The position numbers and the translations under genes are program-made. Of a stretch of 64,000 nucleotides of DNA, positions 1 through 13,100 are shown one piece after another. The notes under the pieces were generated by a model. That model had not been told where the DNA came from. It was given only the letters and a program-made list of their open reading frames with translations, and did no database searches. The DNA comes from Chrysopilus asiliformis. Its lineage: Eukaryota > Arthropoda > Insecta > Diptera > Rhagionidae. Positions within the stretch are counted from its first letter, which is position 1. Every line of letters begins with the position of its first letter. The stretch lies in assembly GCA_964034945.1 (NCBI GenBank), contig OZ035962.1, positions 30,903,943 through 30,967,942 on the forward strand. The letters run 5' to 3'.

Positions 1-3000
1 AAAAATTACCCCATATTTTAATGTGATCATCTTTTTATTTTTTGAGAACAGAAAAAACGGGGCGAGGACTTTTCTAAGTGCTGCGTTTATACAGAGATGG
101 TGCAACTATAGAAAGCGCCACAGTGAATTCGAATAAAAGATAAAAAAAAATTAAAATAAACATAAGAAAATCTACAATAGCCAAGGGGCCAATCGACTAA
201 TACTCTATATGAGGGGGGGGGGGAAGTGGTCCGATTGAACTTTGATGTATAAAGCGGTTATGTAAAATCATATTCTCAACCCATTATTCTGTCTGTATAA
301 ATGTTTGGATACGATGCATCGTTTTTGAGGAAATAGGAAAAAAGTATTTCATTTGAAGGGAGGACAGACAGACGAACGGACATGCGGAAATCAAAATCTT
401 TTGTCATACCAAAAACCCTGGCGTAGTTCATTTTTGTGTCCGACGCTTTACAAACGGTATACTGGTTCTAATGTACTGCTATATGATTCTCATATAGAGT
501 ATGAAAAGAGTACGTGACACATAGCTCGTATTAAATCCTAAATTTAACGCTAAAAATAGATAAATGAAATCCAATCGATAAATGCATCTTATAAACCGCG
601 ATATCATATCTGGCTAAAAATTGATTTCTCACGTTTCAAGAAAATAAATATCACTCGCTTTTAGAAAATATTTAAGCCGATAAGCCAGAGTTACCGGTAA
701 TCGAAATGCTTGTAATTACAATAATTAGGTGTATGGCACACAAATCATTGGATTAAATTTTATTTTTATTTATTTTTTAAATTGATTTTTCTCTTCTTTC
801 ACTCTGGTGAAAGATTTATAACAAGCCGCAAAACTGGTGTCAGAATTAACGCGATAATCGCATATCAAAGGAAATCTATCGTGAACATCTTTTTAAATTG
901 AATAAATTGCAATTTCTTTTCGTTATTCAATTTCGTCGTTTCAGATGTGGATCTCTCCTTATGATTGCGGTTTATATGTAGTAAAACCATAATAGAATAG
1001 GATGTTTAAATTTAAATATTGGAAACCGCATAACATAAAAGACTCGATTGCCAGGCATTGGATCTACAAAATAGCTTAATGTTAGCCCTGATCATGCGAT
1101 AGACCAACGTCTACTCGTATTCAGAGGAAAATATTTACGAAACGCAAATTGGATAGATAGAGGAGATACTCGAACGAATATTATAAAAAAAAACTAATAA
1201 GGAACGTGAACGAATGAATTAATTGCTAGTGCAGTGACTTCTTTTCCTTTGGTGCAATTCAAAATATTTGATAAATGTGCAATTTTATCTGGAACACATC
1301 AAACCAGAGAGGCTTAAACGAAATTAATGATTTCAATCGAATCCACCGCAAATGCTCTAAGCGTTACAGTCATAGATAAAATTTATTTCTACGTTGAATC
1401 AATTTGGCTTCTAAATTAAATACTGTGCATTGTAGTCTTATCAGCAACCCCATCAGGCATACTGGCATTACTCTATTATCTTATGAATTTATTGTATTCG
1501 AATTCAATTAAATTGTATTCTTCCATATGGAAGTATTATTAAATTTCTGCCACTGTTGATTCAATTTATGGTTGGCCTTTTTAATAATGTGGCGGCACAG
1601 TTTTTTAAATATTAAATCGAATAATTAGAGGGCAAAAAAAATGAGTATAAAGGAAAAAATTTTCATATCTCAAAATGAAATCAATCTTTAGATAATTGAA
1701 ACATTTTTTTTGCCAAAAAAAAGTGTTTAAATTTCCGGTCTTCTCAAAAAACGGTAGTTTTTGTACTAAGGGCATTAATTTTTAAGGAAGCGAAGGGAGG
1801 ATGCGAAGCACAACAAGGGAGCAACAAAATTTGTAGTAACGCCACTGGTTAAAGGCCCGAATATACGTATAAGATCACGTGAAATTGTCCACGAATGTAT
1901 GTTACAAAATCAAGGAGAAAAAAAAATTTCGCGAACAAAATTGAATCGACAGCTTGGTGTAAAATGTGAAAATATGTAAATGTCAAGAAACAGCAAATAA
2001 GACCACATTGAATTTCAAAATAACCATAGCCGACTTCTTATACAATAGGAAAAAATTGATCTCACCTCAAACCGGTTGATGCTGATATCTGATCGAATGA
2101 ATTGTCACGGCAGCTACATATATGAAAGGGTTCAATTTATTATTCAGCAATAGCTACACATTTCGCACACCGGAGAATATTACCCGAATGTGTCATAAAA
2201 CTAATTTTATTTCGCTTGATATTAAACTTTACACAAGAAGATACAAAAAAAACAACGCAATTTCGCTTTCATAACGAAAAACTATTTTTATCGCAAATCT
2301 ACAATCCGTCGCCAATAATTCTAGTCGCTGAATAAGTTAAACCAAAAAGAACTAAATGAAAAAAAAAACTATACGGGCTAAGAGATTCTTAAAGAAAAAT
2401 TATTTCCTATAGCTATGAAGTTTATCGATTTTTTTCGGACTATGTTTAAGTTCACTTTGCGAAAGGGAAAGTAGACTTTAGAATTAAAACAAAGAAATAA
2501 AATAAAATTAAGCCAGCAAACCAAAAATTATCGAATTTTTTAAAGGTTTTTTAAAAGAGGTTAGAAAACAAAAATAAAATTCATTTAATTCATATATCTG
2601 GTTTCTATTTCCAAAAAAAAAAAAATATTAGAGTCAAAATCGAAATTTCGTATTTTGAATATCTGTAGGGGCAATAAAGCTTAAAATCTTTTAAATACAA
2701 ATGTTTATTAATAAAATGAAATCCAAATTTATCTTCATCTATCTCAAAACAAACTGGATTACACCCTCTCGGCTACGTAACTGTTTATTCTATTTGAAGG
2801 TCGATCAGAGATATTTTTCGCGAAATTTAAACTTAACAATGACTTAATCATCATCGAAGATTTCGTAAGCCCTTCCAAAAAAGCATTTTCTCTTCACTGC
2901 CAAAAACTAGAAATTTCCTAAATGTTGTAATCGGCTCCTTAAATTTCAAATAAACTTGGCCAATCTTACATTTCAGAGAATCAAAGAAATTATTTTAAAA

Positions 3001-4280
3001 AAAATTATGGCTGCTCTAAAATTCTGCTCAGTTTCGAGGCCAAGATCGAAAATATTTTTCGGCCCGGTCAAGGTGAAATCCCGAAAAGTTCATTTACTCC
3101 ATATTATTATTCCCAACAACATAATCGTAAACGGTAGCTCAATTTCAAGTTCGCTATCAATAATAAATTTCAATTACGACATGCTCACAACCCCCGACAC
3201 CGAAATCTAACGAATCGCCCCGAATTTAACAGTTGGCGTGGGGTTGGGAACTCTAGATATAGAAAGTTATTGTGTCTTGGGTATAATCAAATAATTTTTT
3301 TTTTTTTGGCAATATTTCGAACAAAATATTCAAGATAGGAGGTAGTTTTTAGACCAAGAAGTAGCAAAAGCAAACGTAGAGATAGAAAAAAAAAACTAAA
3401 CATAAAAATAAATAAAATCTTATCAGTCAAGAGCAATGCCACTTGTTGTTTGGCTACCTAACTTTGTTTTTACCCACCGAGTGCCAAGTTTAAAAAAATG
3501 ACGCCATTATTTTCCCCCTCCACCAAAAAGTCTTAATCGAAAATGTCAATATTGAATAATCGATGTAGACATTCAACGAAAATTACACCTTGCTAGACGT
3601 CTGACGATGATTAGCACCTTCTAGTAGATTTTCTTATCAAAATCATTTAACTCTTGGATATTTTTATGTCGTCCCACACTTTTCTAATCTCTTTTTAACT
3701 GTTTTAGATTATTTAATAATTTAATTCTCATAGAGAGAAAAATGTGTTGCGGGGCATTTTGGGAATTTTATTATTGGTCACAATACAACGGCGTAATTTT
3801 AAGCGATATTATTATTATCTCTAAGTTGGTGTTTTATTTGATTCCGAGTGAAACTCCCAACAGACTTATTTTATGTCAAGTAAATTAAGATAACCTTTTT
3901 TATTTAACATGCATGGTCTGCGTGCTATAAAGTATTACAGCGAAATTATTTTTCTTATTATTAAAAATTTAAAATATCGAAAGGAATTAACTATTTTTTT
4001 TGTAATATTCTTTCTTGGTAAATTGAATGTCATTTAGTCCGCTCAATGAAAGCACTCTAAAATTGTAAATTCTTGAAAAATAAGCATTTAACCTCCAGCC
4101 TACAGGTAACCTTTTTTGTATGGTAGATTTATGAAACTCACAGGTTTAGTGTTTTTTAATAACATTAAAATGTTAAATAACATTAAAATGAAAAATTTGA
4201 TTGTTTTTTTTTTTTTTGAAAATCTGTTTAGTAAATACTCATGGATATTTTCATGGACAATCGTGACTATTACTAAAATA
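1..4280. other. Gene-free AT-rich stretch
   Basis: No coding region is supported here. The open frames are short (84 codons at most), often begin at non-ATG codons, and have the Lys/Phe/Ile/Asn-rich composition expected of translated AT-rich DNA. The one recognisable item is a degraded copy of the dispersed CAGA/CGGA repeat family at about 180-510, listed separately. Poly-A and poly-T runs are frequent. No RNA gene was recognised. Confidence 0.7.
180..510. repeat. Degraded copy of the CAGA/CGGA dispersed repeat family
   Basis: The segment contains a short run of CAGA/CGAA units (about 363-383). It is followed by a block with TTTGTCATACC, GTAGTTCATTTTTGTGTC and TTTACAAACGGTATAC, matching in order the ends of better copies at 5152-5929 and 16813-17362. 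Upstream, the segment with GGGGCCAATCG, a poly-G run and TTATGTAAAATCATATTCT is shared with the polo intron copy at about 55180-55435. No coding capacity is seen. The limits are approximate because the ends are eroded. Confidence 0.6.
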
Positions 4281-5047
4281 AAGGGTGGTTAAATTTTAAG
4301 GGCCGATGTTGAATGTGAACCACACCTAAACGTCAAGTTTTTTTCTGCATTTCATTTGACATTTCTCAATTTCAGACTAACTCAATTTGAACCATGGAAA
4401 GATACACAATCGAGCAACGCGTTAAAGTTATTCAGGCTTATTATGAAAATGGGTGTTCAAATCAAAATGCATATCGTGCACTTCGTGATTTTTTCGGTCA
4501 ATTTAATCGTCCAAATGTGCGTACAATCGGAAAAATCGTGCAAAAATTTGAGCAAACCGAGTCTGTAGGAGATGTGAAAACACCAGTGCATGCTCGTACA
4601 GCTCGTACTGCAGAAAATATTGCTGCTGTTCGCGATAGTGTGGCTGAAGAGCCGTCCACCTCAACTCGTCGTCGTGCCCAACAATTGCACCTCCCACGCT
4701 CGTCGTTGATGAACATTATGCATAAAGACTTGCATTTACACGCTTACAAGGTGCAATTGACTCAAGAACTAAAGCCTCTTGACCATTTCAAGCGTCGTCA
4801 ATGGTCAGAATGGTGGCAAGAAATGGCAACAGTGGATGATCAATTTTCGAAGAAAATCATCTTCAGTGATGAGGCACATTTTCATAAAAAGCCTGAATAA
4901 CTTTAACGCGTTGCTCGATTGTGTATCTTTCCATGGTTCAAATTGAGTTAGTCTGAAATTGAGAAATGTCAAATGAAATGCAGAAAAAAACTTGACGTTT
5001 AGGTGTGGTTCACATTCAACATCGACCCTTAAAATTTAACCACCCTT
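4281..5047 (+). mobile_element. Non-autonomous Tc1/mariner-type element with 171 bp terminal inverted repeats
   Basis: The element starts with AAGGGTGGTTAAATTTTAAG and ends with the reverse complement. It is flanked on both sides by TA (4279-4280 and 5048-5049), the target duplication of the Tc1/mariner (IS630) superfamily. The left arm 4281-4451 and the right arm 4877-5047 are both 171 bp and are near-perfect reverse complements; I count two mismatches. The arms are too long to be ordinary mariner ends: the right arm is an inverted copy of the left end, including the start of the transposase gene. Between them lies only the first part of the transposase. The near identity of the arms suggests a recent origin. 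It cannot encode a full transposase and would depend on a related element. Confidence 0.9.
4394..4900 (+). pseudogene. Truncated Tc1/mariner-superfamily transposase (N-terminal part)
   Basis: 168 codons from ATG to TAA. The first ~70 residues are a helix-turn-helix DNA-binding region beginning MERYTIEQRVKVIQAYYENG, of the type annotated DUF4817 in many insect transposases. A second HTH-like part follows, then the beginning of the DDE catalytic domain, with FSDEAHFH near residues 156-163 carrying the first catalytic Asp. Frame and start are intact, but the protein ends five codons after this motif, where the inverted copy of the left end begins; the last codons (KKPE, stop) come from that inverted copy. 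The second and third catalytic acids are absent, so it cannot be catalytically active. It could still make a DNA-binding fragment. Confidence 0.88.
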
Positions 5048-5151
5048 TAGTTATTTTTAATTACAAAAGTAGTCTAAAATCGTTCAATTTTATAATAAAT
5101 TTAACTACTTAGTAGTCAAATTTACTATTTTATAGTTAATTTAACTATTTT

Positions 5152-5929
5152 TATACCCGTATGGTGAAACCAAAGGGTATATTAACTTTGCCTTACCGTT
5201 TGTAACGCCAAGATCCCGTCATCACACATAAAAATGAATTACACCAGTGTGTTTAGAATGATAAAAATAATTAATTTCTGCATGTCCGTCCGTCTGTCTG
5301 TCTGTCCGTCTGTCTGTCTGTCCGTCTGTCTGTCTGTCCGTCTGTCCGTCTGTCCGTCTGTCTGTCCGTCTGTCTGTGGCGCGGATTGCGGGCCCACGGA
5401 TTGAGCTAGAGACTTGAAATTTTGCGTAGATCCGTTTTTCGTAAAATGCGAGGCTAAGTTCGTTAATGGGCAAAAAAGGACCATTAGGGGGGGTACCCCC
5501 CATACGAACGAAAACGGTTTTTGTGAATATCTCGAAAACGGTGCATCTTATCAAAAAAGTGCAAGAACAAAAGTTATTTAAACCATGATTCTACATAAAA
5601 CTCCCATACATCCAAATCCGATTGGAATAAATTTTAAAAAATCCTATTGGAAAGTTTGACTTCAAAGTGGAATTTTGGTACAAAAACGTATCTACACAAA
5701 ATTTCAAGTCTGTAGCTCAATCCGTGCGCCCGCAATCCGCGCCACAGACAGACAGACGGACAGACAGACGGACAGACAGACGGACAGACGGACGGACATG
5801 CTAAATTCAACTTTTTTCATCATTCTAAACACACTGGTGTAATTCATTTTTGGGTGTGATGACGGGATCTTGGCGTTACAAACGGTAAGGCAAAGTTAAT
5901 ATACCCTTTGGTTTCACCATACGGGTATA
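5152..5929. repeat. Fold-back element: inverted dimer of the CAGA/CGGA dispersed repeat
   Basis: Begins TATACCCGTATGGTGAAACC and ends with the exact reverse complement. The arms stay complementary well inward: the block with CCTTACCGTTTGTAACGCC, the block with ACACCAGTGTGTTTAGAATG, a CTGT/CCGT minisatellite and the block GGCGCGGATTGCGGGC all occur at both ends in opposite orientation, so each arm is roughly 290 bp. The middle (about 5440-5640) is single-copy and includes a GGGGGGGTACCCCCC palindrome. The long open frame through the left minisatellite is an artefact of a 4 bp repeat read in threes. No transposase is present. The mobilising superfamily is not clear to me. Confidence 0.8.
5284..5377. 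repeat. CTGT/CCGT minisatellite, left arm
   Basis: Tandem array of the tetranucleotides CTGT and CCGT in near-regular alternation, preceded by CATGTCCGTC. The mirror-image array (CAGA/CGGA) is in the right arm at about 5746-5800. Arrays of this sort recur inside other copies of the family (17159-17231; a short remnant near 363-383; another near 23755-23775), so the array is part of the element and not an independent microsatellite. Confidence 0.85.
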
Positions 5930-6546
5930 AACATGCGAGTTGATACAATTTTGATGTAAAAGATCCTGATAAACAAAAATTTAATTTTTTTTTAATGTAA
6001 TTACAATTATTATTACCAATTGTAATTTATAAAGGATATGTTTTTCAACTTCAAAAATCTACAAATATACACAGTTATCACAAGTTTCATCAGTTTTGTT
6101 ATTTTTTTTCTGTTTTATAAAAAAAAATGTCAAACAAAAATAAAAGAAATTTTAATCTTCTATAGTTGTTTTCATAATTTTCCCACGCGAATCAAACTTC
6201 AAACTAATAACGTAATTATACCAATGGAGTTCAAAGGTTTTTTAAATAAAACAATTTAGACCTCAATTTAACAGCTTAGACACGTTTTGAAATGGTTACG
6301 CAAAATAACAAACAAATTAGCATCAAAAACTTCGAATTTTAAAAAAATTCCTATAACATCTATTTGATTTGTTGATAAGATTTTGAAAAATTAATAATAA
6401 TTTGATATCAGTGGTTTTCAACAAAATAAAACTGTTGTTTTAAAAATTTGTGAGCAGAAAATATATGATGGAATTTTGACACTTACTCTATTTTTCATTT
6501 TCTTTTAAATATAAAAACATTGCTTTTTAAGAAATTTTGGATATAC

Positions 6547-7100
6547 TAATTGTTTCTAATTACTTTCCTCTGCGATAGAGGGAAAGTATTGTATTCATGG
6601 CGGAGACCGACTCCAGAACCGGGGCTTCTGATCAGTACGAAATCCGTTTCAGGCAAAATTATGAGAATGTCTGTACATCTATGTTTCGGTCCGTTTTACG
6701 TACAGTAATCCTTCCGCGCGGTAGATACGTTCCACAAAAAGAGCGCGCAAACCGAAACCGCGCACTGTGAACCCTACTTTGTATGAAATTTTTGGGTTAG
6801 GAACATGTTTTTTTAAACGAAAATTATAAAAAAGCCGCGCAACTGCGAAATTTTTACCGCGCAGTTCGAAATTTTGGTATTAAAAACTTAACCGCGCAGT
6901 TGCGAAACCGCGCAGTTAGAAACCGCGCAGTTGGAGGGATTACTGTATCTTAAATAACTCGAGAATGCGTAGAGCTAGCGACATGAAATTTTTTGTAAAT
7001 GAGTTTTACGAAGATCGTACTGAGTTTACAATCGTAATGAAATTTACGAAAATCGTAGTTATCTGTCAATTTTTTTTTGTGGATTTCTTGAAAATAGCAC
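6547..7100. repeat. Old dispersed repeat interrupted by a MITE
   Basis: Starts near a hairpin of TACTTTCC and GGAAAGTA around TCTGCGATAGA. It continues with TCTGTACATCTATGTTTCGGTCCGTTTTACG, is interrupted by the MITE at 6703-6945, and resumes with TCTTAAATAACTCGAGAATG and GAGCTAGCGACATGAAATTTT. The last motif resembles the GAGCTAGAGACTTGAAATTT block of the CAGA/CGGA family, so the two families may be related. Boundaries are uncertain and no coding region is seen. Confidence 0.5.
6703..6945. mobile_element. pogo-like MITE with TA target duplication
   Basis: 243 bp flanked by TA (6701-6702, 6946-6947). The ends are CAGTAATCCTTCC and the reverse complement of CAGTAATCCCTCC (12 of 13 match), continuing into GCGCGGT on both sides after a small gap. 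Ends of the CAGTRATCC type and TA targets are typical of pogo/Tigger elements within Tc1/mariner. Several subterminal copies of CCGCGCAGTT lie toward the right end (about 6840-6935) and variants near the left; they could be binding sites for the mobilising transposase, but that is inference. No open frame. It sits inside an older repeat. Confidence 0.75.
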
Positions 7101-10100
7101 ATAGTTTATAATGCAGTTTCACATAAGTATTTCATACATTAAAATTTGAAATTTTATTGTAGAGTCACGCCATATAAGGTATTTGACGATTTCTTAGTAA
7201 TTGAAGCTTTCCTATATATGTTTGAGGAACCTTCTGACACCATATTTCAGGAGGTGCATCGAAATCTGTCTTGTAACTTATACCAAATGATTAAAACATA
7301 AATCTGATTAGATTGGAACATGTCTTCTAAAAGAAATAATCAATTTCTTCAATTTGTTAGTCATAAAAAACCCGGGTAGAAAAACATAATCTCTTATCGA
7401 AATAAAACAAAAACCAATTTATAGTGGTGAATTTTAAACTTGAGTTCTACTTGTATTAAACTTTAAGCTTTTAGAAAATTGCTGCAAAAGCTTTGCGTTA
7501 CTGAAGATTAAAATCTATTGTCACATAAAAGTTTTTTTTACATTATGGTAAAACAAATTGTCGGAATTAATGTCACATGTGAACCGTGAAGAAAGCAATC
7601 TCGGACGCAACATCACGAATCAGTGTTCATTGCAACATTGTCGGTTAATTCAAACTAATTAATCCCTTTAACGATCACAGATGCGGCGGTTTTCTTTTCA
7701 CCGATCAAATGAGTAATTATCGAACTAAAGAAGATAGCATAATGTGAGCAACCATTAACTAAGGTGGATAAAATACGTCTAAGATTCTGATGCTTCGAAC
7801 TTGACTCGAAGTAAATTTGCTTCAGGCAATTTTTCTTGACTATCAACTCACTATGCATGGTTTAGAAGATCAATTCTCATATTGCAAATACCGTCTTACC
7901 ACGCAGAATTGTTCGAAATCTATGTAATTAAACGGAAAATAGTAAAGTTATGGCACAAGTGTTAAACAAATCCCACCGCCTACGAAATTTTTTATCCTTT
8001 CAGCGTAGATTAAATAGAAAGCATGAGCGGGAAGTTTTCTAGACAATCACAATTAGATCTTGAGGAAATGTAAGTCGATTTGTCGCACCACAGCTATATA
8101 ACAAATTGTGACCCGGTTAGATTGAATTACCATCGAAACAGGAGATTCAAACCTAACGAACAACTAACGCTTCAGGCTTTTATGTTCATAATGGTCACAA
8201 CATTACTTCGATTATGTTGATATTGTGAGCACCTTAGATGAAATCGATACCACCCTAGGCAACAGCAGCACTTCTATTCCCATTTCCAGAGGTTTCTGAT
8301 GTTGCAAGAAAATTTATCTGCATTCATTATCCTACATGGCCACAAATCGCATTCCTTTTGTGTCCCATGAGGGCATGAAGGGCGAAAGATTAATTTTTAT
8401 TTGTGGCAGGGAGAAATATTTCTTTTCTCTGGATTCGTGGGCTGCATCTTTAAAGCATTGTAGATGTCGTGAATGCCCACCAAAAGACAAATATCTCATA
8501 CAATTTTTATTTTTAGTTAAACATGCATATATATATATTTATAAGCACGTCATGACATCTCATCGGCAGCTCCTAAAGTATTAACATTTTTTTATAGTTT
8601 CGAATAAGGTCTTTGATCAGCATACGGACACGTGATAGTTTATCAATGGTCTGCTGCTGGTATAGCATTCACGTTTCCACAATCTCTGCCAACAAAGTTG
8701 TCTATCCGGCTTTACACATTTTTTTAAATTCATCCATCCAAGTATATTTGGCTCTTCACTCTCCACCTTGGGCGTAAATTTTTCTATAGCATCAGCCCCG
8801 TCTATATATAGCATTAAATCAACGTATACGAGTGTATATTAATGCCCCTCTCCCTTATTTGCCTATCCCTATTGATCTCTTGATAAATTGTCACACGAAA
8901 GAAGTTTACATTTTATACGCTATAACTAGAAATTTATTTTTTTCCTCCTTCAATAAGACATCGGTTTGGTTTGCATGCATGCATATGCAACAATTTTCTG
9001 ACTGGTTTTCGTTTCGAACCATATTCACCCTAATAAGTCGTTGGACTAAGCTATTCAGACTGTCTACCCACCTAACTCTCTTCTTAGTGGCTAAATTGTA
9101 AGTTATAGCCTGACTTTTCGTACGTTGTTCAGTTTCCTAATCATAGAGGTAGGTAGACAATTGAGGAAAAACGATGAGTGGGATAAATTGATAGGATTGT
9201 GTGATATTGTAGCAAATTCCAGTTTTTTCGCATTAAACAGTAAAGGTAATAACAATTACCACTGCCATATGTCGGATTTTTGTGAAAATACTGCCGTAAA
9301 AAAATGAAGATATTTTTAAATAACGCTTCAAAATAAAAATCGGTGCATTCTATTCCTCGTCCCTCTCTTTTTCTCAAAAAATCATAATTTTTTCAAAATA
9401 ACTTTTCCATGTATTAAGATTCCATTGGAACATCTAAAAAAATCATCATAAATTTTATTCAATTCATTTGTCTCAAAATATTATTAATATAATCCATAAA
9501 AAACATCTAAATTCAATAACCGACAACCAGGAGTGACTAATTTTTACTATTTTACTGTTGTGTTAAAAATGCATTTAAAATACATTCAAATTCAAATTTT
9601 TATCATAAAATGCTTAATGTCGATTTTATAATATGCTTAATGTCGAGTCTAGCTCTGCAAACGCTTGATATTTTCATAGTCTATGCCCTTTTCCTAATTT
9701 AGATCGGACCCAATAAAACATTTTATGATCCTATCGTAAAGCAATTTAAAAATTCGTAATTCGTAGGAGACATTTTTTGATAATTGGAATCGAGGTTGAC
9801 TTTAAATAACTTCGGAAACCGACAGAGTTTTATTTTCCTATATTTTCCCGACCATAATGGCATTTTATATTGTCGAATGAGCTCGAATAAAAAAGAAGAA
9901 CGACGCAGTAGTCTAGAATTGAGTCTTGCGAGACTTGTCTAGGCGATTGCTATATGCCTAATGTCTACGTTTACAAGATATGTAAATCGTGTGAATACAG
10001 ATAACGAAAGTATCATGTAAAGTAACATGAGTTGTCTGGCTGATCTCGGAGGCAGGAATTCAAAAGTGTGGCCCGCGTGACACAAAGTGTGACCACTTTT

Positions 10101-13100
10101 ATGGATGTTTTTAATGAAAGACCACAAAATTTCGTTCCTTAGATTCTTTTATTACAGTAAGTGAATTTCATGCTGGCATGTTAAAAAAATGAACATAATC
10201 GAAATCGATGTGGTTGAATAACGATGGTACTTTATCCATTCATATGCGTGTTAAATTTAAAATACCAACATTTTATGATCCAACTTGCCGTGTCTCAATT
10301 CATGCATTTGCCATGTTTAATTTGTTTACACTTTCAATTGGAAGGTATAAGAACTATGTAGAAAATTCAATAATAAAATCGTTCAATAAACGTAAGCTAT
10401 ACAATATCGTACACTTCAAATAATAATTTAAGATCATTTTCATTTAATTATCACTCAGCTCGAGTGTTGTTTTAATTGACCCAAAAAATTGTCAATTACC
10501 CAATAATTTACGCACCGCTTACCAGTGTGTCGCCTGATTAAGAGGTTTCCTTAATTTATGTTTTGGTCTACCAAAATGTCGATAATTTGTTAACTTGGTT
10601 GCCTTTCGTTAATGAACATGTCTGCCTTATCAACAATCACTTTTTTATCACTAAAATTTTGAATTTTATTTAATGAACGTTTTCTTTATACAGACAACAC
10701 TTCTGGTGTGTTTCGACCATGAGAAATTTTCAATTGCGGCTGAGTTAACGAAATCGGCTCGATCTGGACACGTGAAATCTGCGTGTGAACCATGAGATGC
10801 CAAAAAAAAGTTTTGGCTGTTTTTGCCAAATAAATTTGGAATTTTTAATGAAACGCAGCTGACCAGGGGATGATTTTTATCACAAGGTGATTGCAGTTTC
10901 TGTTAAAAGAAGATATCTTTCCGCATAAATAAATGAGACTTTACTACGGCAGCAATTGAAAGATGTCAAAAAGCTCCCAGTAAAACTTCCTAATTGAGAA
11001 AATTAAAACTTTGACTATAAATCGATTTTATGGCATATCAATTTGGAAAAATGCGGAAATTTTAAAACAAATTTAAATATCCGCATTTTCATTGAAATCT
11101 ACTGGTAAATTTCTATCAAGGACGTTAAAAGAAAATTTATGCATTAAGTTTTCTGGCAGTTTTGAGAAGATTTTTTTTCATTTAATAAGATGGACATTTC
11201 GATTAGAAATCGAAATTCTATTCTTCTGGGCAGTTGACTATTTCTCTGCGGAAAGAAAAAAAAACTGGAAAAATAGGCTTTTATATCAATTCCTTGTCGT
11301 AGATTTAAAACTCAATTTGTAACTAGGGGATCCCCTTCGAAATAATCCTAATGATAGTTCTATTTTTAAAAATCATTTCATAAAGTGTACACAGAAAGAA
11401 ACCATTTTTGTGGCAGCCATCATATTATAATTACAACAAAGATATCTTCTCTGCGATAAATATGATATTATTGCAACAACCAATATATTGTTTACTCCAA
11501 ACAGAACTCTTTCACTATGAATATAATTATGTTTATTCCCCTAAATGATGAACAAATTTAGTTTGGTTATAGTAACAACATTATATTTATCAAAATATGT
11601 TTGCAGTAATTCTGTGGCCACAAGCAATAACCGTTTAAGTCGACTTTCATGTGTAACTAAAATATTCTTTAAGCAGTTCAAATATAGTTCATATTGAAAA
11701 TTTGTGGCCACAAAATTATAATATGAAACCGTGTAGACCAGAAAAAATCCCATGTGATGAGAAAGTGATCGAATTCAATTTTGATATTGAGAAAACACAT
11801 TATATTTGACCATGAAAACTGATGAAATGAAATTACAAAATGGGAAGATGATTATTTTGACTTAATACTGATATACTTGTAGGGATTGAAAGATTTATTG
11901 ACCAGATTTTTCTTCTTGAAGTAAGTTCAAGAATAGATCCCACCGATCACTTGACACAGATACATTTTCTAGAAATCGTTGAAATTAAATTGAAAATCGA
12001 GATCATTTACGCTTAAGTTTTGATTTATGAGTTCATTAACATCATCGGAAATGCTTAAAAATAATATACTCTGTATTTTTTTCAAATGAGTTCTATTTTC
12101 ATGATTTTTCATAGAACAACATTTAATTATAAAATTATCCACAAATCCATAAAATATATTTTTTGGTTGCTATCCAAAATTCTTGAAAGCAAACTACCAT
12201 TTATTTATCCATGAGTGTTTATTTTTCCACATGTTTTTTTCTAGATTTGCATTGGTCACGACAGAACACATCGGCTGATGGCTGATGCATCTATTTATAA
12301 GGATTTTATTGATTTAAAAATATCTCTGCGATTCCTAGCCTATCTCCGAAGCTGAAGATAAAGCAGGAAAGAATAGGAATCGTAAAAAGATCTACTATAG
12401 AAAATATCATTAAATACGGAGCTCATCTTGTTTGCTGACTAAGCAAATGTTGATATCGTGATCTCAAGAATTCACTGTGCGTTCTGGCCTTTTCGAATAC
12501 TTCGCCGATCGCCTGGCGACCACTTCCGAAAATATCGCTTTTTTATGCGATATATGATTATAGAAACGCAATCACACCATTCGATAAGAGCCTAGGTTGG
12601 CATATGTTCACATGTTCTCATAGATCAGTTTTAATTTCTTGTGGCAGAAAATTTTGACTTTTGCAGTTTGGCTCGCATAGCAATAAACTCGTCAAATTTT
12701 AAACTATTGATCTCAATATTTGTGTTTGCACTGCAAATAATTTAAAAAATTTAGAAATTGTTGTTTTTTCGACTATCAGTATTTGACGAGAACCAGGGAC
12801 TGAAAAAACGAAGTCGATGAAAAACATAAAATATGATCGTATGCTTGTTACATAAAAAATTATGGGGAACAATCGGTTATAACGACAGATCTTCCTTCCA
12901 ATATTTTTTGTACTACATATTATTTGGTACCTACTATATTCCAAGTTGAAGGTTTCAACACATTTTTTTTACTGTCGTACGTACAGTTTTAAAACGAATT
13001 TCACACCTACCTTGAGCGAAACCAGTGGGCGAAAAGTGAACGCGGCGACCTAAAACTCAAGGAGTTGGTGATAATTTTGGGCGCAATACCTACTATTGTA

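Noticed and set aside
5222..5554. Open frame of 110 codons on the minus strand with RTDRRTDRRTDGQTDRQ-like repeats
   Set aside because: It is the translation of the CTGT/CCGT minisatellite, open in several frames at once, and the same happens in the copy at 16980-17292.
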